64,000 nt of DNA from Sympetrum striolatum (GCA_947579665.1 OX388349.1:17888459-17952458); one strand, 5' to 3'; numbered from the stretch's first letter, positions 35,576-47,860 are shown. Made by a program: numbers and translations. The notes: generated by a model not told the origin, from the sequence alone.

Positions 35576-36399
35576 TAGTATATGACTCTTTGATGTAAAA
35601 TTCTACACTCATTGATATCTATTTGATTGAATATTTTTTGTTTAGTGTGATTTTTGAGGAATGGGTAAATATACTTCCAACTCAGGATGCTTTTACTTTC
35701 AAAGTTTTATTGTCATATGAAATACTGAAATTTTCACTGCTTGAGAGTTATTACTTTAGCCCAATTGGAATCATTTTTCACTGTTAGCTCTCGAATAGTA
35801 CTTAGAATTAAAAAAGCAGTTACATCAAACTTAGGTTAATCTATCCCTCTTTGGAATGTATTCATGGGAATTATTAAATAAGTTTCATTAACATTTGTTA
35901 TTGGGGTGTGATAATTACTTAAAATCTTAGACTTTTGGCTACAGATCATAATGTCTTATACTAATGGACTCTAAATTTTAGAGGATGGAAAATAATTCAA
36001 ATAATGCTATTCATGGGAAACTTAAATAAACTTTTTCTTTGCCAGAACCTTGAGTTAACCGAAGGGATTAAAGGAAGATATGACATAGGAAGCTCTTGTC
36101 CAGTCATATTGCTTATCATTATATATAATTTTTGCAATGAATCATATAATGTCATGTTTGAATGGAAGCTTCACTAATTTACCTGATCATTTTATTATAA
36201 TGAAGTTACATTAATTTAAAGACTCAATATTATCAAATATTTAGATATATTTCTAAATTGTGATTACATATTTTCCTTTTTCATGAAAGAGTTTAATTTG
36301 ATATAATTTTGGCATAAGTACTTTATAGTGAGGTGCATGTCAGAGAAATACAATTTTAGGATGAGATTTCTTTTAGGATCATGGGGTTTTTAATCGTAA

Positions 36400-37780
36400 C
36401 AGATTAGTACTTGGGATATCTATCTAGCAGTCCTTTGATTTTTATAATTAAATTTAATTAATATGCACATTAGTTTATCATTGGTTACAATGGGTTGTAG
36501 ATAAGGTGGTTATAAAGTCCTCAAACAGTCTAAAAATCCTCACAATTAGTGGTTCATTCGTACTTGGACACATGATTTGTAATTTTTAATTAATTGTTGC
36601 CTTAGGAGATTTACTTATTTGTTTTACTTGTGACTAACTAGAGACCGGGATAGCTAGAATCAAATGTAGATATCTAAAGGTGAATAAGCATTAATTCCTC
36701 CATAAAGTTTTGTTGCCTGATGGAACGCTAATGTACAGATCTCTTTTTTACTGATGATGATAGGAAGAAAGCATAATTCTTGTATTCTTAAGTTCTGAGA
36801 ATGGCTTTCATTTCAATGTTTCATTGATAGATAAGATATGTAATAGATGAAATATAGTATTTTCGATCTGTAACTCAGGGTATTTCTTTGGTTTTAAACC
36901 ACGTTATATATTAATTACAATAAATTAGTTTACATTTTAGTTTACCATTTTCATTGTGAATTGATGTTTTGTCTTAAAGTTCACTCTGAACTATGAGATC
37001 ATTCTTGTATATCTTAAAATTATGATGGCAGGTGGTTTGATTAATATACTTACAGAGCAAGGTTATATTCATATATTACCAAGATTAGAACTGATAGGAA
37101 GAAGGTGTAATTCTTTGATTTTTAAATTCTGTGAATGTTTTTCACATCAATTCTTCTTTTTTAGATTGGAAATATGATAGATTAAGTACATTATTTCAGT
37201 TCTTAAACCTGGTCCATAACATGTTAGATATTCATTATAGTAATGTAGTTTGCGATTAGTTTCCCCATTCATTCACACTTCCAATTGATATTTTTTGACA
37301 TCCAGTTTTTCTCAATTCTTTGAGGTACTTTGAATCTATTTTGTTGCGATTATGATGATGATGCTTTGGATATGATATTTACTTACAGCTCAATTTCATG
37401 TTTAATTCAGAGATTTGGATTGAGTCTTCATTAACCAATATTTTCTTACTGTGAACATTGGATAGATGTAAAAGTTCAATTGCTCGACAAACTCAGCTTC
37501 TTGTTGATTAAATTAGTTCTAAAATACCTTTTATTTCATTATGATAATGCAATTTGCATCATAGTCTGATCTTCTATTCCTATTTGCAATTGAAAATATT
37601 TCTCTACATTTTTCTCTTCACTTTACTGAATTACTTATGACATGATAAAACTTCATTTGATTAATTAGCTAACAGTTCAATGTCATGTTTAATTTCAAGA
37701 TTAGAATCATTTGTAAATGTTAAGAACCTTGGGAAACCATGTTTGTTCATTCTCAGAACACTCTGGAGTTAAGACCTACC
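36400..37780. repeat. degenerate ~300-bp tandem repeats
   Basis: Recurrent phrases appear at roughly 280-335 bp spacing: GATAGGAAGAAAGCATAATTC (36760) and GATAGGAAGAAGGTGTAATTC (37097); ACAGAGCAAGG..., ACAGCTCAATTTCATG and ACAGTTCAATGTCATG (37053, 37386, 37670). Divergence is high, so borders are approximate. Confidence 0.4.
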
Positions 37781-37994
37781 ATTAAGTTTGCGGGAAGCCC
37801 TCTACTTTATATATTAAATGTATCAAAACCTATTGGTAGGACATTTGTTAATTAATTTTGGGCAAAGCAAAGGGAAGTGTAGGAGAGTTCTTGATCAGAG
37901 TATTCATAGAATATTCATTCTCGTTCTAATAAAATTTTCACACTTAGCATTTGTGATTTGGGTGAGTGTAATGATTATAGCTCTTTCATTATTT

Positions 37995-38420
37995 TTAAGC
38001 AAGCTTTGAAAGTTTAGGTAAAGATTAATTCTAAATGTTTTGCATCCTAGGAGTTTAGTGCAGATTATAACTTTTTAAATAAAATTTCACAGCTTTTTAA
38101 AAAAAAATTTAGTTTAATGTAGTGGAGATTATAACTATAGTGTACAGATTATTGCTCTTTTTATATTTACTAAACAATCTTTGAAATTTTTTTTGTAAAT
38201 ATCTTAAATGCTATGTATCTCAGGAAGTTAATGTGAATATTTTTGCTCTTTTTAAAAATTTTAAATATGCAGTGAGATTGTAGGTAAACATTAACGCTAA
38301 ATATTGTTCAACTTAGGAAGTTAGTGTGCAGATTCTAGGACTTACGAATTTTTTTAAATTAAGCTTTGAGATTGTATGTAAGCATTAACGCTGAGTTTTG
38401 TGCACCCTAGGGATTTGCTG
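37995..38420. repeat. degenerate ~90-165 bp repeats
   Basis: Units with TTTGAGATTGTAGGTAAACATTAACGCTAAAT and AGTTAGTGTGCAGATT variants recur near 38006, 38173, 38274 and 38363. Purely repetitive and AT-rich. Confidence 0.4.
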
Positions 38421-38480
38421 TTTCCAAAACATTTCTGATTTTCATTTGTGTAATAATTTTGTGAATTTTACTCTTCTCTA

Positions 38481-38685
38481 TAATTTTTATTAGTTGGAAT
38501 TGTTTTTAAGTCATGAGTTATGGTATTTGTCAACCTGCTGCATTACTAATGGTTTATGCATTTTGACCCTCATTCAACAGATTATTTAGAGTGAGGGTCA
38601 AAATGCAAATCCATTGAATGTGCAACAGGTTGACTAAACAAATATGACTCATGACTAGATAAATTTCGACTAATTAAAATTTTTG
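38481..38685. repeat. long imperfect hairpin (foldback) with ~95-bp arms
   Basis: The left arm, from about 38481 to 38572, ends GCATTTTGACCCTCA. After a 19-nt loop the right arm begins TGAGGGTCAAAATGC at 38592. Arms pair with scattered mismatches through GTCAACCTG and the TCATGAGT block. It could be a foldback MITE. Transcribed, it would make a long stem. Confidence 0.7.
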
Positions 38686-38820
38686 ACCCTAAATAGTTAT
38701 TTCTCTTTGACTTTTTACATTAATCACTAAATTTTGCCAACTTTTTAACTGTTGTCGTATGCTTATTTCTTTTTCACATCTTTTACTTAAATATATTTGC
38801 TTTAAAAAATTAGTAGGTAG

Positions 38821-39023
38821 TAGGTCAAAATTAAATAGCAAAAACATTTTTTATATAGAAAACATGAACTTCTGGACTAAGAATAACTTTTTTCATCAAA
38901 TAATATTTCTAAAGTAATTTAAAAACTTGTAAATTTGTTGTTTTTCAATTAAAAAAAATATTCTAAGTCCAGAAGTTCATGTTTTCTATATAAAAAATGT
39001 TTTTGCTATTTAATTTTGACCTA
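38821..39023. repeat. hairpin with perfect 58-bp arms
   Basis: 38821-38878 (starting TAGGTCAAAATTAAATAGC, ending CTTCTGGACT) is the exact complement of 38966-39023; pairing continues imperfectly inwards. The spacer is about 87 nt. Exact pairing over this length in otherwise decayed DNA implies a recent element or ongoing conversion. Confidence 0.85.
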
Positions 39024-39243
39024 CAAAAAAATATTCTAGAGTAATTTTTTAAAAATCTTTTCTTCTCACTCACTTGTTGATGCTTTTCAATTGAATTTCT
39101 TATTTAATTTTCTGCTGGCATTTATTGATTTTGATGCTTTAATTTCTAAGAATATTCTTGCTTTTGTCTTCCAATAGTATGTGTATTTTCCAACTTTGTA
39201 CTTTATAATTTGCTTTTACTTGCAGATCTGTGACTTTATTTTG

Positions 39244-39290
39244 AGGCTGCATTTAGAGATTGAAAATACTCTAAGTTCTAAATGCAGCCT
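39244..39290. repeat. short hairpin
   Basis: AGGCTGCATTTAGA pairs with TCTAAATGCAGCCT style sequence at the right end (loop about 18 nt). It lies 220 bp after the perfect hairpin. Confidence 0.55.
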
Positions 39291-39299
39291 TTAAGTAAA

Positions 39300-42200
39300 C
39301 CTGGCAAGTGAGTACAAGTGCAGCAAAAAAAATGGCTAAAGGAGCAATGAGCATCTTCAAGAAATTTTCTAAGTTTTCAGCCAGCCGAATACTACTGTAC
39401 CAAAAAGAGTGGCCAGGACAAGGCTGAAAGGATTTTGAATAAAAATTTGATGGGTTCTAGTTAAAAACTTTTTTATTAATTGCTGTAATAAAGTGTACAT
39501 TGTAAAAATTTCAATGAAACTGTTGAAAAAGGGTTGTCTTGTGACTTCTGGTCTGTGTTGACTGTGACTCAGTGCTGAAGAAAAAGTTGCATGCAGATGC
39601 AAAGAGTCCTCCTTGCAGAAAAATTTACTCCAGTAAATTTTGAAAGTTGGTGCCTTGGAGGTTGCTAGATAAAAAGTACCTTCCTGAAAAAAATTTGTTA
39701 TATAGCTCACAAAGAGAATTTTAAGTTCAGGGGCAAAGTGATTTTTAATGCTTGCAAACGTTAATTTTCTGAGAAGTTACAAATGTTCTCTTGCAAAAAT
39801 GTTAATAGTATAATTGAAAGTATCGCAAATAAAAGTTATTCTTCAATTTGAAAGTCATTAAATGAATAAAAATTTCACATAGAAGATTTAAGTTTTTCGA
39901 AGTCAAACACGTTGTTTTAAAAAGGTTTACTTTAAGTTAAATCAGTTTAAAAGTTGATTTAAATTTGTAAAATTACAATTAGAAGTTAAAAAATTTTTCA
40001 TGCAGCATTCAAAGTAATTTACAAAAAGTGCATATCTGCAGATCCAAAAAACAGTAACTTGGGAATGCAAAATAAGTTAGTTTTTAATTTGACATGTTTG
40101 ACATTAAGAATTAATAAATTAATGTTTGCAATAGCAGCAGAGTATTGGAATGTTAAATGTTACATTCCAATTCATTTTAGCTAATTAATGTGTAACTTAA
40201 AGAGCCATTACATCTGATTATTTCTAGGTTTGTAAATAACTTTCATTAACTTGTAAAACACGCTATTTAATCATCCCTACATTAACTTTTTAATGAGGAA
40301 ACTATCAGAAAATACCGGTTTACTTTATTAATATGTATCTATCATATGTTAAATTGATCAATATCAACGAAAAAAAAAAAACAATGACCTGTTACTTGTC
40401 GCTATAAGTTATCAGTCCAAAAATTACTTTGAATTTAAAATTGTTTTCAAGTTTGCAATTGTTTTAATTTTCGAAAATTAAACCTGTAGATTGTTAACTT
40501 TGGAAGTAAATTATTTTGAAGATTCTATAATTATTAACTACCGGAGTTTTAATTAAAGTTAAGCTTTCATTTTAGTTATTGCTCTTTGAAATATTCCTGA
40601 AATGAACTCTCCACGGTCTATTAATTAAACTACCATTCAACACTATTGACAACATTATCAAGAGTTTAACTACCAGCAATTTAATAATACTGATTGATGA
40701 GCAACGCAAAACCACCGTAAAGTTTATAATAAAGTATTTTAATAGTTATTCAAAATCATTTAAAGCTTTGATTCCGTTATTCTTATTAATCCTAAGAAAT
40801 GGAAACTATTGGAAAGAACTCATTCTAATATCATTGACTTAAGATGATAGATTAAAATTTGTGACCAAGGAAGGAATATTTATGAAAGAATACTAGATAA
40901 TTTACGGCGTTAGCTTTGATTTAGTTTTAGTAATAAATTAAGATTTTTACCGAAAATTCTCAACAGTAAATGATCATAATAAATGCAATTCAGTTACAGT
41001 CTGTTTACCCGATTTTTTTAACATCTATAATTATTTTGTCTTTTAACAGTCAAAAGCTTTAATGAAACATTAATAAAAATCTGATGTGGCCAGCACATGA
41101 CTTTCTCCATGTAAAAGATGTAAATATTTATCCACGGCAGTATTTTCGAACTCTATATTCAATCTAAACTTGGAAGATAAGAGATTAATTTATATCATAT
41201 TATCTTCTACGTCAAAAACATTATAAATAATGTTTTCAGGACATGTTCGATGAAAAACGATGAAATGGCCTTTCGCCCCATCGCCCAGAGCGCCCACAAC
41301 GTATATAATCAGCAACTTCCGGTTTATCAGTATTTCACAAAAAACTCCTACACAATCAGTGATAAAAAATATGTTTCACACAAAAGTTATAGTAAAATAC
41401 ATTTTCTAAAACTTTTATAAGGTATACAATATACCTATATATCATATTTATGGAGATATTTTGAAAACCGGAAATGAGCTTTGATGAATGAAGCTCGACT
41501 TCCGGTTTACCGATTTACTTGAAAAACTAATCAACTCTGACAGCACACACCACAGTACTATATATGAATTTTGGTATTGATACGACTAATAGTTTTTACG
41601 TTAGAGCGCCCACTGTCACACACACACACATACACACAGACATCATTCCGAAAATGGTCAAAACGTGTTCTAAGGACCCCAAAACATGTATTTCCGTTGA
41701 AATCTCGAAGTCGAATTTTTTCATGAAAACAATACTTTCTCTATATCTTGTATATGGAGAAAGTAAAAAACCGTTAACGGTTCCTCCCTATTAACGATAG
41801 CGTATTGCTGTAACTTTTACATGGAAGACTTATTTAAAGTGATCTACTCGCTTAGATTATGCAATCAAACAAACATTATGGATTTCAGTTTTATGGCTCT
41901 TTAAGCATGAAACGATTAATTTAAACTCGCGGTTTCCCCGAGTGAATGAACAAATAATTTGGCGAAGGACGGGAAGTCTGAACACAATATCCACTTTCAC
42001 TATGTAATGGAAAAAATGAACAAACAATTAAAATACTAAGCAGTTCGCTGGAATTCATTCTCGAAATAATACAAAATAAATACAGGTAAATTTCTAGTTT
42101 TTACCATACAGGTAAATTTGTGACCCAGGTTACTTCCAACCTGAGCTCCCTTCACAAGATTTTCAAGCTATATCGATTAATTACTTTAATCCCTGCAAAT

Positions 42201-42300
42201 GGCATTGAACTGTGAAAGTTATCCCAGTTTCTGCTACAATTCAATAAGCCGAAGGTTTCCGGCCGATACCGCTCCCATAGCAACTGTCAAACCGGTTCTT
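39300..42300. other. AT-rich gene-poor DNA; possible retroelement 3' end at 41560-41780
   Basis: No exon supported; the minus-strand frame 39369-39710 is low-complexity. A CACACACACACACATACACA tract at about 41618 is followed by a segment ending CTTTCTCTATATCTTG and TATATGGAGAAAGTAAAA. Such CA-tract plus AGAAAGTAAAA tails occur at 3' ends of dispersed insect retroelements, but no coding part is present. Two GACTTCCGGTTTAC / CAACTTCCGGTTTATC phrases (41308, 41499) may mark a local duplication. Confidence 0.3.
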
Positions 42301-42309
42301 TTCGCTTCG

Positions 42310-43040
42310 AGAAAATTGCAAGGTCTTGCATTAACTTTCTTCAGCAATATTAAATGTTTAAAGTATGGAATTAAAATAGTTGCATTGAGTAATCGATCAA
42401 AATATGTTGGTATTGAAATATTAAAGTTCACTAGCGATTTGAAAGTCTCAACTAACACATTTTCGGAAAGTTGATCGCAAAATACTGAAAACCACAAGGT
42501 TTTATTGACTCTCTTCAGCAATATTAAATGTGTTTAGACAATATTAGGAATAAAAGCTGTTAGTATATGATAACAGTAACTCAAGTCTTGAAATTTTAAA
42601 GTTAGAGATTTGCATAACTCCGATTCACTGTAAAATTGTCGGAAGATTTTTCGTAAAATCGCAAAATATTAAAAATTGAAAGGATTTTTTTTAAGTTCCT
42701 CGGCAATATTAACTTTATTCAAAGAAAACCGTTATATTTAGAAAATAATAACTTGGAACTAAATATTAACGCAAATTAGCGATTTATAAGTCACCGATAA
42801 ACAGGTTGCAATTTTATGGAAACTATTGAAATCCGCCATGTTCATTGGCTCTCCTCTACAGTATTAAGAGTGTTTAAAGTATGGAATCAAAACCATTATG
42901 CTCAGTACCTTATCGAAGTATTTCGTTATTGAAATTTTAACGTTAACTTGCGATTTGAAAGTCATCGATACACAGTTTACAAATATTCAGATAATTTAAT
43001 TACTATAAGTTGTACCGCAAAGCGAAATTGTCGATCAATA
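42310..43040. repeat. diverged ~180-bp tandem repeat at the satellite edge
   Basis: Four decayed units share CTTCAGCAATATTAAATG, GTTTAAAGTATGGAAT and CGATTTGAAAGTC (start points near 42340, 42515, 42700, 42850). The monomer differs from the main array and is much less regular, as expected at an old array margin. Confidence 0.55.
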
Positions 43041-43059
43041 AAATTTACAGTTTAGGTTA

Positions 43060-44486
43060 ACTGCTACGAAAAATTGAATATTTCTATTAAATTTGGTTAT
43101 ATCTCATCAAAAACTTTAAAATGAGTTAAAACGTGACTAGTTTTGCTCAATCTCTAGCAAAATATGGCCAAAAACCTGAAATTTCACCAAAATGTTTTCG
43201 AGTTTTCGACGTTTTTTGAATTAACTTTGTCCAAAAATAGAATATTCTTAATGAATTTGGACATATCTCGTCAAATACTTTAGATCGAGTGTAAAATTGA
43301 CTAGTTTTGCTCAATTTGTAGCAAAATATGGCCAAAAACCTGAAATTTAACCGATTTTTTTTCGAGTTTTGTACGGTTTATCTGCTAAGATTAATAGAAT
43401 ATTTTTAATACATTTCAATAGATCTCGTCAAAGGCATTAAAATGAGTCATAACAGGACTAGTTTTTCTCAATTTCAGAAAAATATGGCAAAAAACCTAAA
43501 ATTTCACCGATTTTTTTCGAGTTTTCAACGTTTTTTGGGTTGACTACAAAAAATAATTGAATATTTCTAATGCATTTACATACGTCTCGTCAAAAACTTT
43601 AAAATGTGAAAAAACTTGAAAATTCACATATTTTGTTCGAGTTTTCGTCGTTTTTTGGGCTATCTGCTACGATATCTTGAATATGTACTCTGAATCTTGA
43701 TAGATCTCGCCAAAAATTAAAAATGAGTACAAACTTGACTAGTTTTGCTCAATTATTAGTAAAATATGGCAAAAAACCTGAAATTTTACAAATAGTTTTC
43801 GAGTTATCGTCGTTTTTTGGGCTATCTGCTACGAATAATTGAATATTTCTCATTAATTTAGATAGATCTCGTCAAAAGCGTTAAAACGAATCCAACGTTG
43901 ACTACGCTTACTCATTTTTTAACAAAATATGGCCTAAAACGTGAAATTTCACCGATTATTTTCGAGTTATCGACGTTTTTTGGGTTAACTGCTAGGAAAA
44001 ATTGATTATTTGTCATTACTTTAGATAGATCTCGTCAAAAGCATTGGAATGAATTCATAGTTGGAAAGTTTTGCTCAATTTTTAGCAAAATATAGCCAAA
44101 AACCAGAAATTTCACCGATTTTATTTCGAGTTTTCAACGTTTTTTGGTTTAACTGCTACAAAATATTGAGTATTTCCTCTAGATATAGATATATCTCGTA
44201 ATAAACTTTAAAATGAGTCAGAACCCGACTTGTTTCGCTCAGGTTTTAGCGAAATTATGGCCAAAATCTGAAATTTGAATGAAAAGTTTCGAGTTTATGA
44301 CGTATTTTGGGGTCACTGCTATGAAAAATTAAATATTTCTAATAAATTAGGATATATCTCGTCAAAAGCTTTAAAATGAATCCAACATTGACTAGTTTAG
44401 CTCAATTTTTTAGAAAATATTGGCCAAAAACCTGAAATTTCACAGAATTCTTTCGAGTTTTCGACGTTTTTTGGGTTAACTGCTAT
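43060..44486. repeat. ~160-bp satellite array, block 1
   Basis: The monomer reads through fixed landmarks: CGTTTTTTGGGTTAACTGCTA, then GAATATTTCT, GATAGATCTCGTCAAAA, CTTTAAAATGAG, ACTAGTTTTGCTCAA, GCAAAATATGGCCAAAAACC, TGAAATTTCAC, TTTTTCGAGTTTTCGA. Spacing of the CGTTTTTTGGG landmark is about 155-165 bp, except one unit shortened to about 120 bp (43528-43648). Divergence between neighbours is moderate, and the single-letter changes give short unrelated ORFs on both strands. No coding capacity. Confidence 0.93.
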
Positions 44487-44550
44487 GCGAATGTAGCGGG
44501 AGTGCTCTGCTATTCGGGTTTCGATAGTACGCCCCGATTCTCCAATATAC
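44487..44550 (-). pseudogene. inverted 5' piece of the same GIY-YIG domain
   Basis: The minus strand from 44550 to 44487 reads YIGESGRTIETRIAEHSRYI in one frame. It includes the GIY-YIG half-motif YIG plus GR, which is missing from the plus-strand portion. The 48 bp nearest the left end are duplicated in 44551-44598. Confidence 0.75.
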
Positions 44551-44847
44551 GGGCGTACTATCGAAACCCGAATAGCAGAGCACTCCCGCTACATTCGCTT
44601 GAAACAACCCACTAAATCGGCCATCGCGGAACACTCTCTTGAAGAAGGACACGTCATAGACTTCGCCCAGACTAAGGTACTGTGTAGAGCTCCGGCCTTC
44701 TGGGATCGGAAAATTAAGGAATCCATAGAGATTCAACTAGAAAAGAATAACTTCAACAGAGATGACGGACTCACCCTTCACAAAACATGGCAGCCAATTA
44801 TAAGGAAGATCGCTGAGAGGAGAAGAGGCAGCCAATCACATAGGTGA
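44551..44847 (+). CDS. GIY-YIG endonuclease C-terminal region of Penelope-like element (partial)
   Basis: The plus frame from 44551 reads GRTIETRIAEHSRYIRLKQ, then PTKSAIAEHSLEEGHVIDF, then AQTKVL and FWDRKIKESIEI, and stops at 44845-44847. The GIY-YIG family shows YIGxTGRxxxxRxxEH...SAIAEH...GHxIDF...RxIREAIEI in PLE endonucleases, where the Arg of the GR..R step and the Glu of the EH/ESIEI step contribute to the active site. The N-terminal half (YIGESGR) is not upstream on this strand but lies inverted in 44487-44550. This is a remnant with no own start codon; the frame simply enters from the inversion junction. Confidence 0.78.
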   Translation, partial: GRTIETRIAEHSRYIRLKQPTKSAIAEHSLEEGHVIDFAQTKVLCRAPAFWDRKIKESIEIQLEKNNFNRDDGLTLHKTWQPIIRKIAERRRGSQSHR

Positions 44848-45015
44848 AAGGGAACGGCGCTCCCCTATATATACGGACGCAAAAATTTCATCGACACTTC
44901 GCCCTGAAGATGGCCACGATGGATGTGGCTGAAACGTCGGAATTATCCGGAACCCTTACCCGGCTGGAAACCCGAGAATTATTCATACAGCAACTACGCC
45001 GGGAAAACACTAGAT

Positions 45016-47626
45016 ATTTTCTTGACTATTTTTTGCTCAATTTGTGGCAAAATATGGAAAAATACCTAAAATTTCACTGATGTTTTCGATTTTTCAACGT
45101 TTTTTGGGTACGAATATATGAATATTTCTGATGAATTTAGATAGATCTCTTTAAAAGCTTTAAAATGATTGAAAACCTGACTAGTTTTGCTCAAATATTA
45201 GCAAAATATGCCAAAAACCTGAAATTTTATAAATATTTTTCGAGTTTTTGTCGTTTCTTGGGTTATCTGCTACGATAATTGAATATTTTTGATATATTTA
45301 GATAGATCTCATCAAAAAGTTTAAAATGAGTTAAAACCTGACTAGTTTTACTCAAATATTAGCAAAATATGGCCAGAAACCTGAAATTGTATATATATTT
45401 CTTTTTAGCTTAACTGCTGAAAAATATTGAGTATTTCCTCAAAATATAGATAGATCTCGTTATGAACTTTAAATGGAGTCAAAACCTGACTTGTTTCGCT
45501 GATGTATATCGAAATATGGCCATAAAACTGAAATTTCAATGAAATGTTTCGAGTTTATGAAGTTTTTGGGTTCGCTGCTATGAAAAATAAAATATTTTTC
45601 TAATGAATTAGGATATATCTCGTGAAAAGCTTTAAAATGAATCCAACGTTGACTAGTTTTGCTCAATTTTTAGAAAATTTTTGGCAAAAACCTTAAATTT
45701 TACCAAATTTTTCGAGTTTTCGACGTTTTTTGGTTAAACTGCTACAAAACATTGAGTATTTCCTCTAAATATAGATAGATCTCGAATTGAACGTTAAAAT
45801 GAGTCAGAACCTGACTAGTTTCGCTCATGTTTTAGCGAAATATGGTCAAAAACCTGAAATTTCAATGAAATGCTTCGAGTTTATGACGTTTTTGGGTTCA
45901 CTGCTATGAAAAATTAAATATTTCTAATGAATTTGGATATATCTCGTAAAAAGCTTTAGAATGAATCCAACGTTGCCTTGGTTTGCTCAATTTTCAGAAA
46001 ATATTGGCCAAAAACCAGAAATTTCACAGAATTCTTTCGAGTTTTCGACGTTTTTTGGGTCTCGGCTACAAAATATTGAGTAATTCTTCTGAATTAAGAT
46101 AGATCTTGTCAATAACTATAAAATGAGTCCAAAATTGACTAGTTTTTCTTAATTTTTAGCAAAATATGGCCAAAAACCTGATATTTTATAAATAATCTTC
46201 TAGTTTTTATTGTTTTTTTGTGTTATCTGCTGAGATCTGTCTACATTTAGATAGATCTCGTCAATAACTTTAAATTGTTTACACAGTTGACTAGTAGTGC
46301 TCAAGTTTTAGTAAAATATGGCTAAAACCTGAAATTTCCCAGATTGTTTTTGAGTTTGCGACGTTTTATGGGTTACCTGCTAGCAAAAATTGTATATATC
46401 TACAGGAGTTGGATAAAGCTCGTCAAAAGCATTATAATTAATCCAATGTTGACTACGCTTGCTCATTTTTTAACAAAATATGGCAAAAAATATAATATTT
46501 CACTGATTATTTTTGAGTTATCGACAGGAAAAATCGATTATTTCTCATTAATTTAGATAGATCTCCTCAAAAACAATAGGATGAATCCATAGTTGAAAAG
46601 TTTTGCTCTATTTTTAGCAAAATATGCCCAAAAAACTTGAAAATTCACAAATATTTTTCGAGTGTTCGTCGTTTTTTGGGTTATTTGCTACGCAAAATTG
46701 AAAATTTTAAATGAATTTGGATAGATCTCGTCAAAATCATTAAATTAATTGAACGTTGACTAGTTTTACCTAATGCTTAGAATATAAGGCCAAAAACCTG
46801 AAACTTTAACTATTTTTTCCGAGTTTTCGACGTTTTAGGGAAAACGGCAATAAAAAATTTAGGATTTCTTCAAAATGTAGATAGATCTCGTCAAAGCATT
46901 AAAATGATTTAAATCCTGACTAGTTTTGCTCAAATGTTAGCAAAATATGCCAAAAAAACTAAAATTTCACTGAATTATTTCGAGTTTTCGACGTTTTTTA
47001 ATTTCATTGTAATGAAAATTAAACATTTCTAAAGAATTATGATAGATATCGTCAAAACCTTTAAAATAAATCCAATGCTGAATAGTTTTGCTCAATTTTT
47101 AGAACATACTGGCCAAAAACCTGAAATTTCATCGATTTTTTCGAGTTTTCAACGTTTTTTGGGCTAACTGCTGTAAAACATTGAATATTTTTTAAAGAAT
47201 TTTAAGAGATCACGTCAAAACCAATAAAATGAATCCATCCTTGACTACCTTTGCTCAATAATTAGAAAATATTGTAAAAAAACCTGATATTTCACAGATT
47301 TTTTTCGAGTTTTCGACTTTTTATGGGTTAACTGCTAAAATATATTAAAAACTTCCTCTAAATTAGGATAGATCCTTTCAATAACTATAAAATGAGTCCA
47401 AACATGACTAGTTTTTCTCAATATTTTGCAAAATATGGCCAAAAACCTAAAATTTCACATAATTTTTTTGAGTTTTCATGCTTTTTGGGTTATCTGCTGC
47501 ACTTAAATCTTGAATATTTACTCTGAATCATGATAGAACTCTCCAAAAAATTTAAAATGAGTGTAAACATGACTAGTTTTTCTCAATATTTGGCATAATA
47601 TGGCCAAGAACCTGAAATTTCACATA
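45016..47626. repeat. ~160-bp satellite array, block 2
   Basis: Same monomer as block 1, with all landmarks present (AGATCTCGTCAAAA, GCAAAATATGGCC, TTTCGAGTTTTCGACG). Some units carry short deletions. No gene. Confidence 0.92.
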
Positions 47627-47640
47627 TACCCAGGCAGCAT

Positions 47641-47860
47641 CCTTTATCGGGCCAACGTTGGCCCAATGTCGGTTTTGTGTCGGCAATGTCGGCCGACCTA
47701 AGCCGACGCAGAGCCGACATTGGGCCAACATTGGCTTTGGGTAGAATAGCCGACATCACTTGCCGACTCGAAGCCGACATTGGGCCAACATTGGCATTGG
47801 GTGGAATAGCCAACATCACTTGCCGACATTGGTCCGACATTGGCCCGATGTCTTTTTTTG
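47641..47860. repeat. left subterminal GGCCAACATTGGC array
   Basis: Repeated GCCGACATTGGGCCAACATT and GAATAGCC(G/A)ACATCACTTGCC words, mostly palindromic around TTGGGCCAA. Likely binding sites for the element's own protein or substrate for hairpin formation. Confidence 0.7.

Larger units (their letters stand above)
44487..45015 (+). mobile_element. Penelope-like element, 3' fragment with 5' inversion
   Basis: This is a GC-richer block inserted into the satellite. It starts with a perfect 48-bp inverted repeat: 44487-44534 is complementary to 44551-44598, with a 16-nt loop. The GIY-YIG nuclease region follows on the plus strand. A 3' part contains CCCTGAAGATGGCCACGATG and GTGGCTGAAACGTCGGAATT, as commonly seen in 3' regions of Penelope-like elements. 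Satellite resumes at about 45016 within a monomer. The reverse transcriptase is absent. The inverted segment continues the domain 5' on the minus strand, so the insertion looks like a 5'-truncated copy with an inverted end. Confidence 0.8.

Noticed and set aside
39369..39710. 113-codon minus-strand frame
   Set aside because: No homology recognised; it lies in AT-rich repeat-laden DNA without splice or start context.
44476..44736. Minus-strand 86-codon frame over the Penelope fragment
   Set aside because: Only its inverted 44487-44550 portion has meaning, and in a different frame; the rest is antisense to the GIY-YIG coding strand.
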